Shown: positions 8,102-17,999 of the stretch, in pieces
How positions within the stretch are numbered: position 1 is the first letter of the stretch
Layout of the letters: the number at the start of each line of letters is the position of its first letter
From: Gemmatimonadota bacterium
GTDB taxonomy: Bacteria > Gemmatimonadota > Gemmatimonadetes > Longimicrobiales > RSA9
Length of the DNA stretch: 18,800 nt
Direction: 5' to 3'
Assembly: GCA_019689775.1 (NCBI GenBank)
Contig: JADGGV010000024.1
Span: forward strand, 1-18,800
Program-made: the position numbers and the translations under genes
The notes under the pieces: model-generated
What the model saw: only the letters and a program-made list of their open reading frames with translations
Told to the model about the DNA's origin: nothing
Database searches by the model: none

Positions 8102-8130
8102 TTGACCACAAGATGTCGTGGGTGTAGTTT
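8102..8130 (+). promoter_or_regulatory. Candidate nrdJ promoter
   Basis: TTGACC (8102-8107) and TAGTTT (8125-8130) are separated by 17 bases, leaving a leader of roughly 140 bases before the nrdJ ATG. The -35 matches consensus at five of six positions; the -10 is weak but keeps T, A and final T. One NrdR-like box lies between the elements and a second lies just downstream, as expected for a repressed promoter. TATGAT at 8074-8079 is a rival -10 but lacks a good -35. Confidence 0.5.
8106..8121. promoter_or_regulatory. NrdR box-like site 1
   Basis: CCACAAGATGTCGTGG fits the NrdR consensus acaCwAtATaTwGtgt at the conserved core C, A, AT, T and G, and is partly palindromic. It overlaps the end of the -35 and the spacer of the candidate nrdJ promoter. 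Confidence 0.55.
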
Positions 8131-8138
8131 CGACCTCC

Positions 8139-8154
8139 CCACTAGATATGGGGC
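8139..8154. promoter_or_regulatory. NrdR box-like site 2
   Basis: CCACTAGATATGGGGC fits the NrdR consensus at the core (C, T, A, AT, A, T, G). It begins 33 bases after site 1, about three helical turns, which matches the paired arrangement seen in known NrdR targets. Confidence 0.55.
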
Positions 8155-8200
8155 ACCTCGCGGCGCCGCACATCCAACGGACGAGCCCATTTAGCCCGGC

Positions 8201-8222
8201 GGCCGGCCTGCGGCCGGCTTTC
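8201..8222 (+). other. GC-rich hairpin in the nrdJ leader
   Basis: GCCGGCC (8202-8208), a three-base loop, and GGCCGGC (8212-8218) form a perfect 7-bp stem followed by TTT. It lies between the candidate promoter and the nrdJ ribosome site. It could be a weak terminator, an attenuator or simply RNA structure. I found no B12-box signature, so I do not call a cobalamin riboswitch. Confidence 0.35.
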
Positions 8223-8278
8223 GCCGATTCGTATTCTGCCCGAACGCTGCGTATCTGCTTCAACCCCTGAGGAGAGCC

Positions 8279-10849
8279 ATGAGCCCCGCGAATTCCAGCC
8301 TGGCCGGCGGCATTGCCGCGGACCTCGTACGTCCGGACGACCTGCCGCCGGCGGACCTGTCGGACAACGCGCGCATCGTGCTGGCGAAGCGGTACCTGAA
8401 GAAGGACGACCGCGGCAAGCCGGTGGAGGCGCCGGAGGACATGTTCTGGCGGGTCGCGCGGGTGATCGCGGAGGAGGACGCGAAGTTCGGCGCGAGCGCG
8501 GGGGCGGTGGATGCGCTGGCGCGGGAGTTCTATCGGCTGATGACGCAGCGGCTGTTCGAGCCGAACTCGCCGACGCTGATGAACGCGGGGCGGCCGTTGG
8601 GGCAGTTGTCCGCGTGCTTCGTGCTGCCGGTGGAGGATGCGCTGTCGAACGGGCGGGACGGGATCTACGACACGCTGCGGGCGATGGCGCTGGTGCACCA
8701 GTCGGGCGGGGGGACGGGGTTCGCGTTCTCGCGGCTGCGCCCGAAGAACGACGTGGTGAAGAGCACGCAGGGCGTGGCGTCGGGGCCGGTGTCGTTCATG
8801 AAGCTCTACGACGCGTCGACGGAGGTGGTGAAGCAGGGGGGTACGCGTCGGGGCGCGAACATGGGGATCCTGCGGGTGGACCATCCGGACATCCGGGAGT
8901 TCGTGACGTGCAAGAGCGATGTGACGCAGGTGACGAACTTCAACATCTCGGTGGCGGTGACGGATGCGTTCATGGAGGCGGTGAAGGCGGGGGCGAAGTA
9001 CGACCTGGTGTCGCCGCGGACGGGTGAGGTGGTGGGGCAGGAGGATGCCCGGGAGATCTTCGACCTGATGGTGCAGGGCGCGTGGGCGACGGGGGAGCCC
9101 GGGGTCTTCTTCATCGACCGGGCGAACGCGTACAACCCGGTGCCGCATCTGGGGAGCTACGAGGCGACGAACCCGTGCGGGGAGCAGCCGCTGCTGGCGT
9201 ACGACGTCTGCAACCTGGGGTCGGTGAACGTGGGGCTGTTCGTGCGTCCGGACGCGGCGCCGGGGACGCCGCCGGAGGAGCGGATCGACTGGGATGGTCT
9301 GCGGCAGGTCACGCACCTGGCGGTGCACTTCCTGGACAACGTCATCGACGCGAACAACTACCCACTCCCGGAGATCCACGAGCTGGCGCACCGGATCCGG
9401 CGGATTGGGCTGGGGATCATGGGGTGGGCGGACCTGCTGGTGCGGGTGGGCGTGCCCTATGACAGCGACGAGGCGATCACGTTGGCGCACCGGGTGATGG
9501 GCTTCATCGACGAGGAGGGGAAGCGCGCGTCGGAGAAGCTGGCGGAGACGCGGGGCGTGTTCCCGGAGTGGGAGCGGAGCATCTGGGGGCCGGATGCGAC
9601 GTGTGCGCGGGACGCGGCCGGCCAGCGCATCCGCCCGATGCGCCGCCTGCGGAACTGCAACGTGAACACGGTGGCGCCGACGGGGACGATCTCGATCTTC
9701 GCGGACTGCTCGGGCGGGATCGAGCCGCTGTTCGCGGTGGCGTTCATGCGGAATCAGGCGGGCTCGCTGATGCCGGACGTGAACAAGGACTTCGTCGCGC
9801 GGGCGAAGCGCGAGGGGTGGTACAGCGAGGACCTGATGCGGCGGATCGCGGAGGAGGGGCACATCCACTTCCCGGAGGTGCCGGCGGAGGTGCAGCGGGT
9901 GTTCGTGACGGCGCACGACGTGACGCCGGCGTGGCACATCCGGATGCAGGCGGCCTTCCAGGCGCACGTCGACTCGGCGATCTCGAAGACGTGCAACTTC
10001 CCGCACGAGGCGACGCCGGAGGACGTGCGCGAGATCTACCTCCAGGCGTTCGAGCTGGGCTGCAAGGGCGTGACGGTGTACCGCGACGGTTCCCGGCCGA
10101 TGCAGGTGCTGTCGACGGGGAAGACGGCGCAGGAGGTGGCCGCGAAGGCGGGCGCGGCGCCGGCTCCGGCGCCGGAGCGGGAGCAGGAGCTGGCGGACGC
10201 GCGCGAGCGAATCCATGGGCTCGAGCAGGAGGTCGAGCGGCTGCGTGCACAGCTCGTGGACGCGGAGGCGCGGCTCCAGCGGCGTCGCCAGAAGCGGAGC
10301 CGCCCGGCGGTGCTGCGCGGCACGACGCGACGCATGCCCAGCCCGCTGGGCGACCTGTACGTCACGATCAACGAGGACGAGACGGGGCGGCCGTTCGAGG
10401 TGTTCGCGACGCTCGGCAAGGCGGGCGGCGCGGCGATGGCCGACGTCGAGGCGATCGGTCGCCTGATCTCGCTGGCGCTGCGCAGCGGCATCTCGATCGG
10501 CGACATCTACCAGCAGCTCCGCGGCATCTCCTGCGACCGCGCCGTCGGCCTGGGCCCGAACAAGGTGCTCTCGGTTCCCGACGCGATCGCCCAGGCGATC
10601 GCGCAGCACGAGCGCGAGAAGGCGGGCATCCAGCAGGAGCTGCCGATCGCCGGCGCGCCGATGCTCCCGGCGCAGGCGCCGATCGTGGCGCCGTCGGCGC
10701 GCAGCGCCGCGCAGTCGCAGACGCAGTTCGACTTCGGCTACGACCCCGGCGCGACGTTCATCGGCACCTGCCCCGAGTGCCACAGCGACCTCCAGTTCGC
10801 CGAGGGGTGCGTCAAGTGCCTCTCGTGCGGGTACAGCGAGTGCGGCTGA
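8279..10849 (+). CDS. nrdJ: Adenosylcobalamin-dependent (class II) ribonucleotide reductase
   Basis: An 856-residue cytoplasmic enzyme that reduces ribonucleotides to deoxyribonucleotides using a B12-generated thiyl radical, independent of oxygen. Key residues match the Thermotoga-type NrdJ pattern. Cys300 in NPCGEQ is the radical cysteine, with Asn298 and Glu302. Cys113 (SACF) and Cys311 (VCNLGSVN, 11 residues after Cys300) form the redox pair. PTGTISIFADCSGG is the conserved phosphate-binding region. After the catalytic barrel (to about residue 615) comes a Pro/Ala linker, then a strongly predicted coiled coil (about 633-680). A TSCPD-type domain follows (VTINEDETGRPFEVF... ; the namesake motif reads LSVPD). 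The tail has six cysteines (CPEC, CVKC, CSGYSEC-like spacing), probably for re-reduction or zinc. TGAGGAGAG precedes the ATG. Control by NrdR, and perhaps by the upstream phased repeats, is likely. Confidence 0.97.
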   Translation: MSPANSSLAGGIAADLVRPDDLPPADLSDNARIVLAKRYLKKDDRGKPVEAPEDMFWRVARVIAEEDAKFGASAGAVDALAREFYRLMTQRLFEPNSPTLMNAGRPLGQLSACFVLPVEDALSNGRDGIYDTLRAMALVHQSGGGTGFAFSRLRPKNDVVKSTQGVASGPVSFMKLYDASTEVVKQGGTRRGANMGILRVDHPDIREFVTCKSDVTQVTNFNISVAVTDAFMEAVKAGAKYDLVSPRTGEVVGQEDAREIFDLMVQGAWATGEPGVFFIDRANAYNPVPHLGSYEATNPCGEQPLLAYDVCNLGSVNVGLFVRPDAAPGTPPEERIDWDGLRQVTHLAVHFLDNVIDANNYPLPEIHELAHRIRRIGLGIMGWADLLVRVGVPYDSDEAITLAHRVMGFIDEEGKRASEKLAETRGVFPEWERSIWGPDATCARDAAGQRIRPMRRLRNCNVNTVAPTGTISIFADCSGGIEPLFAVAFMRNQAGSLMPDVNKDFVARAKREGWYSEDLMRRIAEEGHIHFPEVPAEVQRVFVTAHDVTPAWHIRMQAAFQAHVDSAISKTCNFPHEATPEDVREIYLQAFELGCKGVTVYRDGSRPMQVLSTGKTAQEVAAKAGAAPAPAPEREQELADARERIHGLEQEVERLRAQLVDAEARLQRRRQKRSRPAVLRGTTRRMPSPLGDLYVTINEDETGRPFEVFATLGKAGGAAMADVEAIGRLISLALRSGISIGDIYQQLRGISCDRAVGLGPNKVLSVPDAIAQAIAQHEREKAGIQQELPIAGAPMLPAQAPIVAPSARSAAQSQTQFDFGYDPGATFIGTCPECHSDLQFAEGCVKCLSCGYSECG

Positions 10850-10897
10850 GCCGGGGGGTATCCTCGGAGGTCGTCGGTCAGTCCGATCCGAAGCTCG

Positions 10898-10925
10898 CCC
10901 GATCCGTCTCGCTTGACGGATCGGG
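10898..10925. repeat. Perfect 11-bp inverted repeat before the small OMP gene
   Basis: CCCGATCCGTC (10898-10908) and GACGGATCGGG (10915-10925) flank a six-base loop and end 10 bases before the ATG at 10936. A third partial copy, CCGATCCG, lies at 10883-10890. No T-run follows, so it is an imperfect intrinsic terminator for nrdJ. It may instead be an operator or an RNA hairpin limiting ribosome access. Confidence 0.6.
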
Positions 10926-10935
10926 TGCGCGTCAT

Positions 10936-11475
10936 ATGAGGCGAGCCCTTCTCTGTGCGACGGCGCCGCTGGCCGTTTCGTTGGCTTGCGTCGCCGCGCT
11001 TCACGCGCAGAGCGCGCCACCGACCGCGGCCAGCCAGCCACGCGTCCACCTGTCTCCTGGCGCCGGCTTCGGCCTGGCCGAGGGCTTGGCCGCAGACGCC
11101 GGCGCCTCTGCGGACGTGCGGCTGGGCCGGCGAAGCGAGCTGGTGGTCGGGGCCGAGCACTGGACGTTTGGCCTCATCTGCGCGGACGATGGCCTCCCGG
11201 CCCCGCGTCCGGTCTCGTGCGGCGGCAGCGGCTGGAACGTGTTTGCCGGCGGGAACTACCGACCCTTCTCCGGGTGGTTCTCGCCATTCGCCGGTTTGAT
11301 GCTCGGCCTCTACGTGGGCGACCGGGTCAATGCGGCGGCGCGGGTCGGAGCCGACCTGGTTGCCAGGTCGGCCGTCGGTATCCGTTTCGAGGCGCGACTT
11401 GTCGCCGTTTCCGGACGGCAGGGCCGCGATGATGGCCACGGCTTCGGCGCCGCGCTGCGCTTCGCGGTCCGTTGA
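10936..11475 (+). CDS. Small outer-membrane beta-barrel protein, function unknown
   Basis: The protein has 179 residues. The first 25 or so form a signal peptide (MRRALL... VAALHA before Gln). The mature part has alternating short amphipathic strands rich in Gly, Val and aromatics (ELVVGAEHWTF, WNVFAGGNYRPF, PFAGLMLGLYVG, GFGAALRFAV), typical of small eight-stranded OmpA-like or porin-like barrels. Two cysteines (ICADDG and VSCGGSG) could form a loop disulfide. I chose the ATG at 10936 because the signal peptide begins there; the frame is open upstream only as a shadow of nrdJ. No clear Shine-Dalgarno is visible, and an 11-bp inverted repeat lies directly upstream. It is probably a separate unit from nrdJ and ends at a terminator-like hairpin. 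No specific function can be assigned. Confidence 0.75.
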   Translation: MRRALLCATAPLAVSLACVAALHAQSAPPTAASQPRVHLSPGAGFGLAEGLAADAGASADVRLGRRSELVVGAEHWTFGLICADDGLPAPRPVSCGGSGWNVFAGGNYRPFSGWFSPFAGLMLGLYVGDRVNAAARVGADLVARSAVGIRFEARLVAVSGRQGRDDGHGFGAALRFAVR

Positions 11476-11503
11476 CGCAACGGCATCGCCGCAGGGGTCG
11501 ATC

Positions 11504-11546
11504 CGGCGGGCGGTCCGGGGGATCGGGCCGCCCGCCGTCTTTCATT
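11504..11546 (+). terminator. Rho-independent terminator-like hairpin
   Basis: CGGCGGGCGG (11504-11513) pairs with CCGCCCGCCG (11528-11537) in a perfect 10-bp stem with a 14-base loop. TCTTTCATTCT follows. It lies 28 bases after the stop of the small outer-membrane protein gene, between two convergent genes. Confidence 0.6.
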
Positions 11547-12948
11547 CTCGCGCCGCGGCCATGACGGCGAGGCTGCGCTCGACGTCCTCGGTGGTCGTAG
11601 CCCAGGACGACACACTGAGGCGCATGGCGAAGCGGCCCTTCCAGTGCGTCGGGCCGAGCCAGCAGACGCCGCTCGCCTGGATGCGCTCGAGCGCGGCGCG
11701 GGTGCGCGCCTCGTCGTCGCAGGCGAAGACGACCTGGTTCAGGACGACGTCGTTGAGCACCTCGTAGCCGGCGGCGCGCAGCCCGTCGGCGAAGCGCGCG
11801 GCGTGCGCGCAGGAGCGGTCGACGAGCGCCTCGACGCCGTCGCGTCCCAGGTGCTTCAGCGCCGCCCAGAACTCGACGCCCCGCGCGCGGCGGCTCAGCT
11901 CGGGGGTGTAGTAGTTGGGCTGCCGGCGGGCGCCGCGCACGATGTAGGTCGCGTCGACGCTGAACGCGTCGAAGACGGCGTCGTGGTCGCGGCAGGCGTA
12001 GATCGCCGAGTCCTGCGGCAGGTTGAGCCACTTGTGGCCATCGACGCTCCAGGAGTCGGCGAGCTCGATCCCGGCGGTCATCGCCCGGTGGCGGCGCGAG
12101 GCGCGCGCCCAAAGGCCGAACGCGCCGTCGACGTGCACCCACGCCCCCGCCTCGCGGGCCCGCGCGCAGATCGGCTCGAACGGGTCGCACGCGCCGGAGT
12201 TGAGGTTGCCGGCTTGCACGAGGACGAGCGTGCGCTCGTCGAGCGGCGGCATCGCCTCGGGGATGATCCGGCCCTGCTCGTCGACGGGCGCCGGCTCCAC
12301 CTCGTCCGTGCCGAAGCCGGCGTAGGCGAGGGCGGCGAGGTTCGTCGGGTGGGTTTCGGCGCTGGCGACGATGCGCACGCGCGGCGCGTCGCGAAGCCCG
12401 CGTCGCCGTACGTCCCACCCCGCGCGGCGCAGGAGCGCCGAGCGCGCCGCGACGATCGCCGAGAACGTCGCCATGGTCGAGCCGGTCACGAAGCCGACGG
12501 CGGCGTCGCGCGGCAGGTCGAGGATCTCGAGCAGCCAGCCGGCGGCGACCTCCTCGAGTTCGGCGGCTACCGGGGAGAGGGTCCAGGTGCCGGCGTTCTG
12601 GTCCCACGCAGTGGCGAGCCAGTTCGCGGCCACCGTGACCGGGAGCGTGCCGCCGACGACGAAGCCGAAGAAGCGCCCGCCCGTCGTGGCGACGGTCGCC
12701 GGGGAGCCGAGCGCGTCGAGCCGCCGCAGGACCTCGGCGGCGCTCGTCGGCCCCGCCGGGAGCGGCTCCCGGAAGCCCTCGAGCGCCGCGATCGCGGCGT
12801 CGGTGGGCATGGGCGCGCGGGCGGTGACGCCGGTGATGTAGCGGGCCGCGGCGTCGCGTGCGCGCTGGAGCAGGTCCTCGATGTCATCGCCGGGGCCGGT
12901 CGCGTCCGCGCCTGTGGGACGGGCGTATCCTTCCGTGGGATCGTGCAT
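11542..12948 (-). CDS. PLP-dependent decarboxylase-family enzyme (group II amino-acid decarboxylase fold)
   Basis: A 468-residue cytoplasmic fold-type I PLP enzyme. The Schiff-base lysine is Lys306 in VDGHKWLNLP. The upstream HVDGAFG supplies the Asp that contacts the pyridine nitrogen, ASAETHPT holds the His that stacks on the ring, and VGFVTGSTMATFSAI is the phosphate-binding region. The family includes aromatic L-amino-acid, glutamate and diaminobutyrate decarboxylases; the substrate cannot be assigned from motifs. Similar proteins are often annotated as aspartate aminotransferase family or tyrosine decarboxylase-like. The ATG at 12948 is weakly supported (GGAG about 13 bases upstream), and the first 15 or so residues look disordered. 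The histidine kinase gene lies upstream on the same strand with a 59-base gap, so co-transcription is possible. It converges on the small outer-membrane protein gene. Confidence 0.88.
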   Translation of the reverse strand: MHDPTEGYARPTGADATGPGDDIEDLLQRARDAAARYITGVTARAPMPTDAAIAALEGFREPLPAGPTSAAEVLRRLDALGSPATVATTGGRFFGFVVGGTLPVTVAANWLATAWDQNAGTWTLSPVAAELEEVAAGWLLEILDLPRDAAVGFVTGSTMATFSAIVAARSALLRRAGWDVRRRGLRDAPRVRIVASAETHPTNLAALAYAGFGTDEVEPAPVDEQGRIIPEAMPPLDERTLVLVQAGNLNSGACDPFEPICARAREAGAWVHVDGAFGLWARASRRHRAMTAGIELADSWSVDGHKWLNLPQDSAIYACRDHDAVFDAFSVDATYIVRGARRQPNYYTPELSRRARGVEFWAALKHLGRDGVEALVDRSCAHAARFADGLRAAGYEVLNDVVLNQVVFACDDEARTRAALERIQASGVCWLGPTHWKGRFAMRLSVSSWATTTEDVERSLAVMAAARE

Positions 12949-13007
12949 CGCGTTCGTCGCTCCGCTTCGAGTGTGGGTCAGGAGATCGGATCGAGGCTGG
13001 GCGCCGT

Positions 13008-15290
<2,283 letters not shown>

Positions 15291-15611
15291 GGGTCGCAGC
15301 CCCGCGTCGCCGCACCCCAGGCCGGGCGCGGCCCGCCGGCGGATCGGGGAGCGGCCCTGTCGGATCTCGCTGCGAAGTGCGGCATTCGCTCCCCCCATGG
15401 GTCGACGCCGGTCCCGGCTGCGCCCGGCCGGGGCCGCGGCTCGAACGCGGAGCATCCCTGGCGATCGTTCCGGGTTTGCCGTGCCGCTGCAAGGACCCGG
15501 CCAATTGAGCGGGGGCGCGGGGCGCTCGCAAGGCGCCGACCCCCGCTGGCGCCGATCCTGCGGCGGCGCGGCCCGCGCGTGCCGGCGCCGGCGATCACAG
15601 CGGAGGTTTCG
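15291..15611. other. Divergent intergenic region with a strong stem-loop
   Basis: This 321-base gap separates the kinase (-) from the hydrolase (+). It should hold both promoters, but no convincing -35/-10 pair stands out. AGCGGGGG (15508-15515) pairs with CCCCCGCT (15540-15547) around an inner GGCGC/GCGCC stem (15521-15525 with 15533-15537). GGAGG at 15602-15606 is the hydrolase ribosome site. Confidence 0.45.
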
Positions 15612-16388
15612 ATGAGCGTACGAACGCGGGTGGATGGGCCGGCGGGCCGCATCTGGGTCGACGACGGCGGTCCCCCGGGGACGCTCCCCGTCGTCATCGT
15701 CCCCTCGTTGGCGGCGTCGGCGGCGCAGTGGCGGGAGCAGCTCGAGGCGCTTCGCCGGGAGCGCCGGGCGGTCCTGGTGGAGGTGCGTGGGCACGGCGGG
15801 TCCGACCGCCCGTCCGACGGGGATTACTCGCCGGAGGCGATGGCCGCGGACGTGGCCGCCGCGGTCGACGGGCTCGGGCTGGAGCGCTTCGTCCTGGTCG
15901 GACACAGCATGGGCGCGTCGGTCGCGCTGGCGTACGCGAGCGCACACCCGGACCGCGTCGCGGGGCTGCTGCTCGTGGATCCGAACGGCGATGCGCGGCG
16001 GGTGCCGCGGGAGGAGATCGAGCGCTTCCTGGAACGGCTCGACTCCGACGCCTATCCGGACGTGATCATGGAACACTACGACGCGGCGCTGGGCCCCTCG
16101 ACCGCCCGCGTCCGCGAGCGGGTTCTCGCGGAGCTGGCGCGGATGCCGCGCGAGGTCGTGGTACCGATCTTCCGCGAGATGATCGCCTTCGATCCGCTCT
16201 CGGCGCTGGCGCGCTACCCCGGACCCCGCCTGGTCGTGTTCTCGCCGGTCACCGACACGCCGGTCGGGCTGCACCGGCTTGTCCCCGAACTGCCGCACCG
16301 ACGCGTCGAGGGCGCCGGTCACTGGCTGCACCTCGACCAGCCGGAGGAGTTCCAGCGGATCCTGGCGGAGTTCCTGGCGCAGCTCTGA
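15612..16388 (+). CDS. Alpha/beta-fold hydrolase
   Basis: The protein has 258 residues and no signal peptide, so it is cytoplasmic. It is a compact alpha/beta hydrolase with nucleophile Ser99 in the elbow GHSMG, catalytic His237 in GAGHWLHLDQPEEF, and Asp215 (SPVTDTP) as the most likely acid. The oxyanion region is near VPSLAAS, where the more common HG motif is absent. EVRGHGGSDRP and YSPEAMAADVAAAVDGLGLERFVLVGHS are typical of the esterase / ring-cleavage hydrolase / epoxide hydrolase-like branch; the substrate cannot be assigned. GGAGG sits six bases before the ATG. The gene stands alone on its strand between two minus-strand units and converges on the membrane protein gene. Confidence 0.92.
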   Translation: MSVRTRVDGPAGRIWVDDGGPPGTLPVVIVPSLAASAAQWREQLEALRRERRAVLVEVRGHGGSDRPSDGDYSPEAMAADVAAAVDGLGLERFVLVGHSMGASVALAYASAHPDRVAGLLLVDPNGDARRVPREEIERFLERLDSDAYPDVIMEHYDAALGPSTARVRERVLAELARMPREVVVPIFREMIAFDPLSALARYPGPRLVVFSPVTDTPVGLHRLVPELPHRRVEGAGHWLHLDQPEEFQRILAEFLAQL

Positions 16389-16403
16389 TCGGCGTGGTGG
16401 GTG

Positions 16404-16430
16404 CCGGGGCGTCCGACCCCGGGGCCCCGG
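16404..16430. terminator. GC-rich hairpin between convergent genes
   Basis: CCGGGG (16404-16409) pairs with CCCCGG (16417-16422), overlapping the palindrome CCGGGGCCCCGG (16419-16430). It fills most of the 42-base gap between two convergent stop codons. There is no T-run, so terminator function is only likely from position. Confidence 0.3.
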
Positions 16431-17933
16431 TCACTCGAACGAGGAGCGCGGCCGTTCGAGCTCGCGGTCCCACGCCGCCGCATCCCGGCGCGCCGCCTCC
16501 TCGGGCGTGTCCTCGGTGGAGAAGGCGAGTGGGCCGCCGGCGGTGCGCTCCAGGCCGAGCGAGGCGCGGGCCGCCTCGGCCGCCGCCTCGAGCCGCGCCA
16601 GCGCGTCGAAGCGGTAGGCCGGCTCGGCGGCGTGGCCCTCGACCAGCTCCGCCTCGAACTCGGCGACGATCTCGCGCAGCACCTCGCGGAAGAGGCGCTC
16701 GTCGAAGCCGAAGTCCTTCGGGAGCCGGCGCCGCACCTCGTCGCGCAGCTCGGCGGCGGTCACCGCCCCGCCCATGCGGGCGGCGGTGATGGCGGCCTCG
16801 AGGAGGAGGCGCCGGATATTGCGGCGGGCGACGGCGCGGCGCTCGCCCGCGAGGCGCAGCGCGCGGACGCCGGGGACCGCGAACATGGCCAGGCCGACGG
16901 TGCCGGGGATGTAGACGAGCGCCCACTCGAGCGCGGTCGAGCCGACGCCGAGGACGGGGAACAGCACCGTCGCGATCGCGATGGAGCCGACGAGCGTGAT
17001 CGCGCTGAGCGCGGCGATGAGGGCGTTTGAGCCGGCCGTGTTGCCGGTCAGGAGCGGCCGCGGCTCGAGCGGCACGCGGACGGCGCCCCGGCCGAGGTGG
17101 CGCGCCGGTGCGGCGGTCGTCAACAGCTCGGGGAACAGGTAGAGCACCTCGCCGGTCTCGGTCGGGCGCGCATCGCCGCCGAAGCGGCCGAGCAGCCGGC
17201 CGAGCAGCTCGTCCGCCTCGAAGCGCGACTCGCCGAGGTGGCGTGCGGCGTCGAGCGTGGTGAGCACGCCGCGTCGCTCGCGAATCCGCGTCGCCCAGGC
17301 GCGGTCGCGGTCGGCGGGCGCGTCCGGCGGGCGCGGCGGCCCGAAGACGAAGGCGAAGATGCGCTCGTGCAGCGCCGGCTTCTTCTCGCGGCGCGCGATG
17401 CTGCGGCCGGTCCCCCAGTAGAACCAGTCGGGGAAGAAGAACAGGAACTCGGCGAGCGCGCGGAACGGCAGCACCACGAGCTGGAGGAAGACGTCGCTGT
17501 CGACGTTGTCGCGGTCGTTGCTCGAGGAGAGCGCGACGAGCGCCGCGATGCCGATCACGGTGAAGAGGACCGAGTAGCCGATCAGCGTCACCATGATGCC
17601 GACCTTGAGCGCGACGGTGAGCCCGGCCTTCACGCCGTCCCAGGCGCGGGCCAGGAACGGGCGGTGGTCGCGCGTGAGGAGGCGCGGGTCGAAGCGGTAG
17701 ATGAGGTCGCCGGCGTCGGTGACGTCGACGTGTCCGGAGTAGGTCGCCAGCATGACCTTGAGCGCGGCCTCGGCCTCCTCCTGCGCGAGGCCGGTGCCGG
17801 CCATGGCGTCGCCGAGCGTGACGACGCCGCGCCGTTCCTGGAGCGTGCGGCGCAGGCGGGCGATGTGGTCGGCCGGCGCGGTGAGCGCGGGCAGCTCGCC
17901 GAATTCAGTGTCGGAACGACGGGACAGCGGCAT
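16431..17933 (-). CDS. Membrane protein with three repeated small domains, function unknown
   Basis: A 500-residue protein I cannot assign to a named family. Three related soluble modules are visible at residues about 31-86, 217-271 and 377-443. Each starts with a G-x-V/L-T motif (RRGVVTLGDA, RRGVLTTLDA, MGGAVTAAEL), continues with an acidic helix and ends in a Y-x-F strand (DLIYRFDP, EVLYLFPE, PAYRFDAL). This looks like a winged-helix-sized domain. Between them lie hydrophobic stretches at about 103-136 and 147-172, and at 302-357 (probably two helices), so the modules alternate with inner-membrane hairpins. FAFVFGPPRPP at about 193-203 looks like a conserved juxtamembrane motif. The C-terminal 55 residues are charged and probably disordered. 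The upstream neighbour on the same strand is the nitronate monooxygenase gene, 66 bases away. The module boundaries are by eye. Confidence 0.85.
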   Translation of the reverse strand: MPLSRRSDTEFGELPALTAPADHIARLRRTLQERRGVVTLGDAMAGTGLAQEEAEAALKVMLATYSGHVDVTDAGDLIYRFDPRLLTRDHRPFLARAWDGVKAGLTVALKVGIMVTLIGYSVLFTVIGIAALVALSSSNDRDNVDSDVFLQLVVLPFRALAEFLFFFPDWFYWGTGRSIARREKKPALHERIFAFVFGPPRPPDAPADRDRAWATRIRERRGVLTTLDAARHLGESRFEADELLGRLLGRFGGDARPTETGEVLYLFPELLTTAAPARHLGRGAVRVPLEPRPLLTGNTAGSNALIAALSAITLVGSIAIATVLFPVLGVGSTALEWALVYIPGTVGLAMFAVPGVRALRLAGERRAVARRNIRRLLLEAAITAARMGGAVTAAELRDEVRRRLPKDFGFDERLFREVLREIVAEFEAELVEGHAAEPAYRFDALARLEAAAEAARASLGLERTAGGPLAFSTEDTPEEAARRDAAAWDRELERPRSSFE

Positions 17934-17979
17934 GGCGTCGGGATCCTCGTTCGGGTCGGCGGGGGGGTCCCGCTCCCTC

Positions 17980-17985
17980 TCTATA
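17980..17985 (-). promoter_or_regulatory. Possible -10 element for the membrane protein gene
   Basis: TATAGA on the minus strand (17985-17980) lies in the 66-base gap, about 47 bases before the start at 17933, in otherwise GC-rich DNA. No good -35 is visible at 16-18 bases, so this is weak. Confidence 0.25.
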
Positions 17986-17999
17986 CGCCGGAGGGCGCG

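Noticed and set aside
8006..8194. 62-codon frame in the nrdJ leader, possible leader peptide
   Set aside because: It overlaps the phased repeats, the promoter and both NrdR-like boxes, and has no ribosome site. Regulatory DNA explains the region better.
7990..8278. Cobalamin riboswitch, expected for some B12-dependent reductase genes
   Set aside because: No B12-box (GCCACTG-like) or matching conserved core was found; one GC hairpin is not enough.
9568..10935. Upstream extension of the small outer-membrane protein frame
   Set aside because: It overlaps nrdJ in another frame and the signal peptide starts exactly at the ATG at 10936.
7910..11041. Minus-strand open frame of over 1000 codons opposite nrdJ
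   Set aside because: Its product is Arg/His/Leu-rich mirror sequence, and nrdJ motifs on the plus strand are unmistakable.
15291..16331. N-terminal extension of the kinase frame
   Set aside because: It would run antisense through the hydrolase. The extension is low-complexity and PAS1 starts right after the ATG at 15290.
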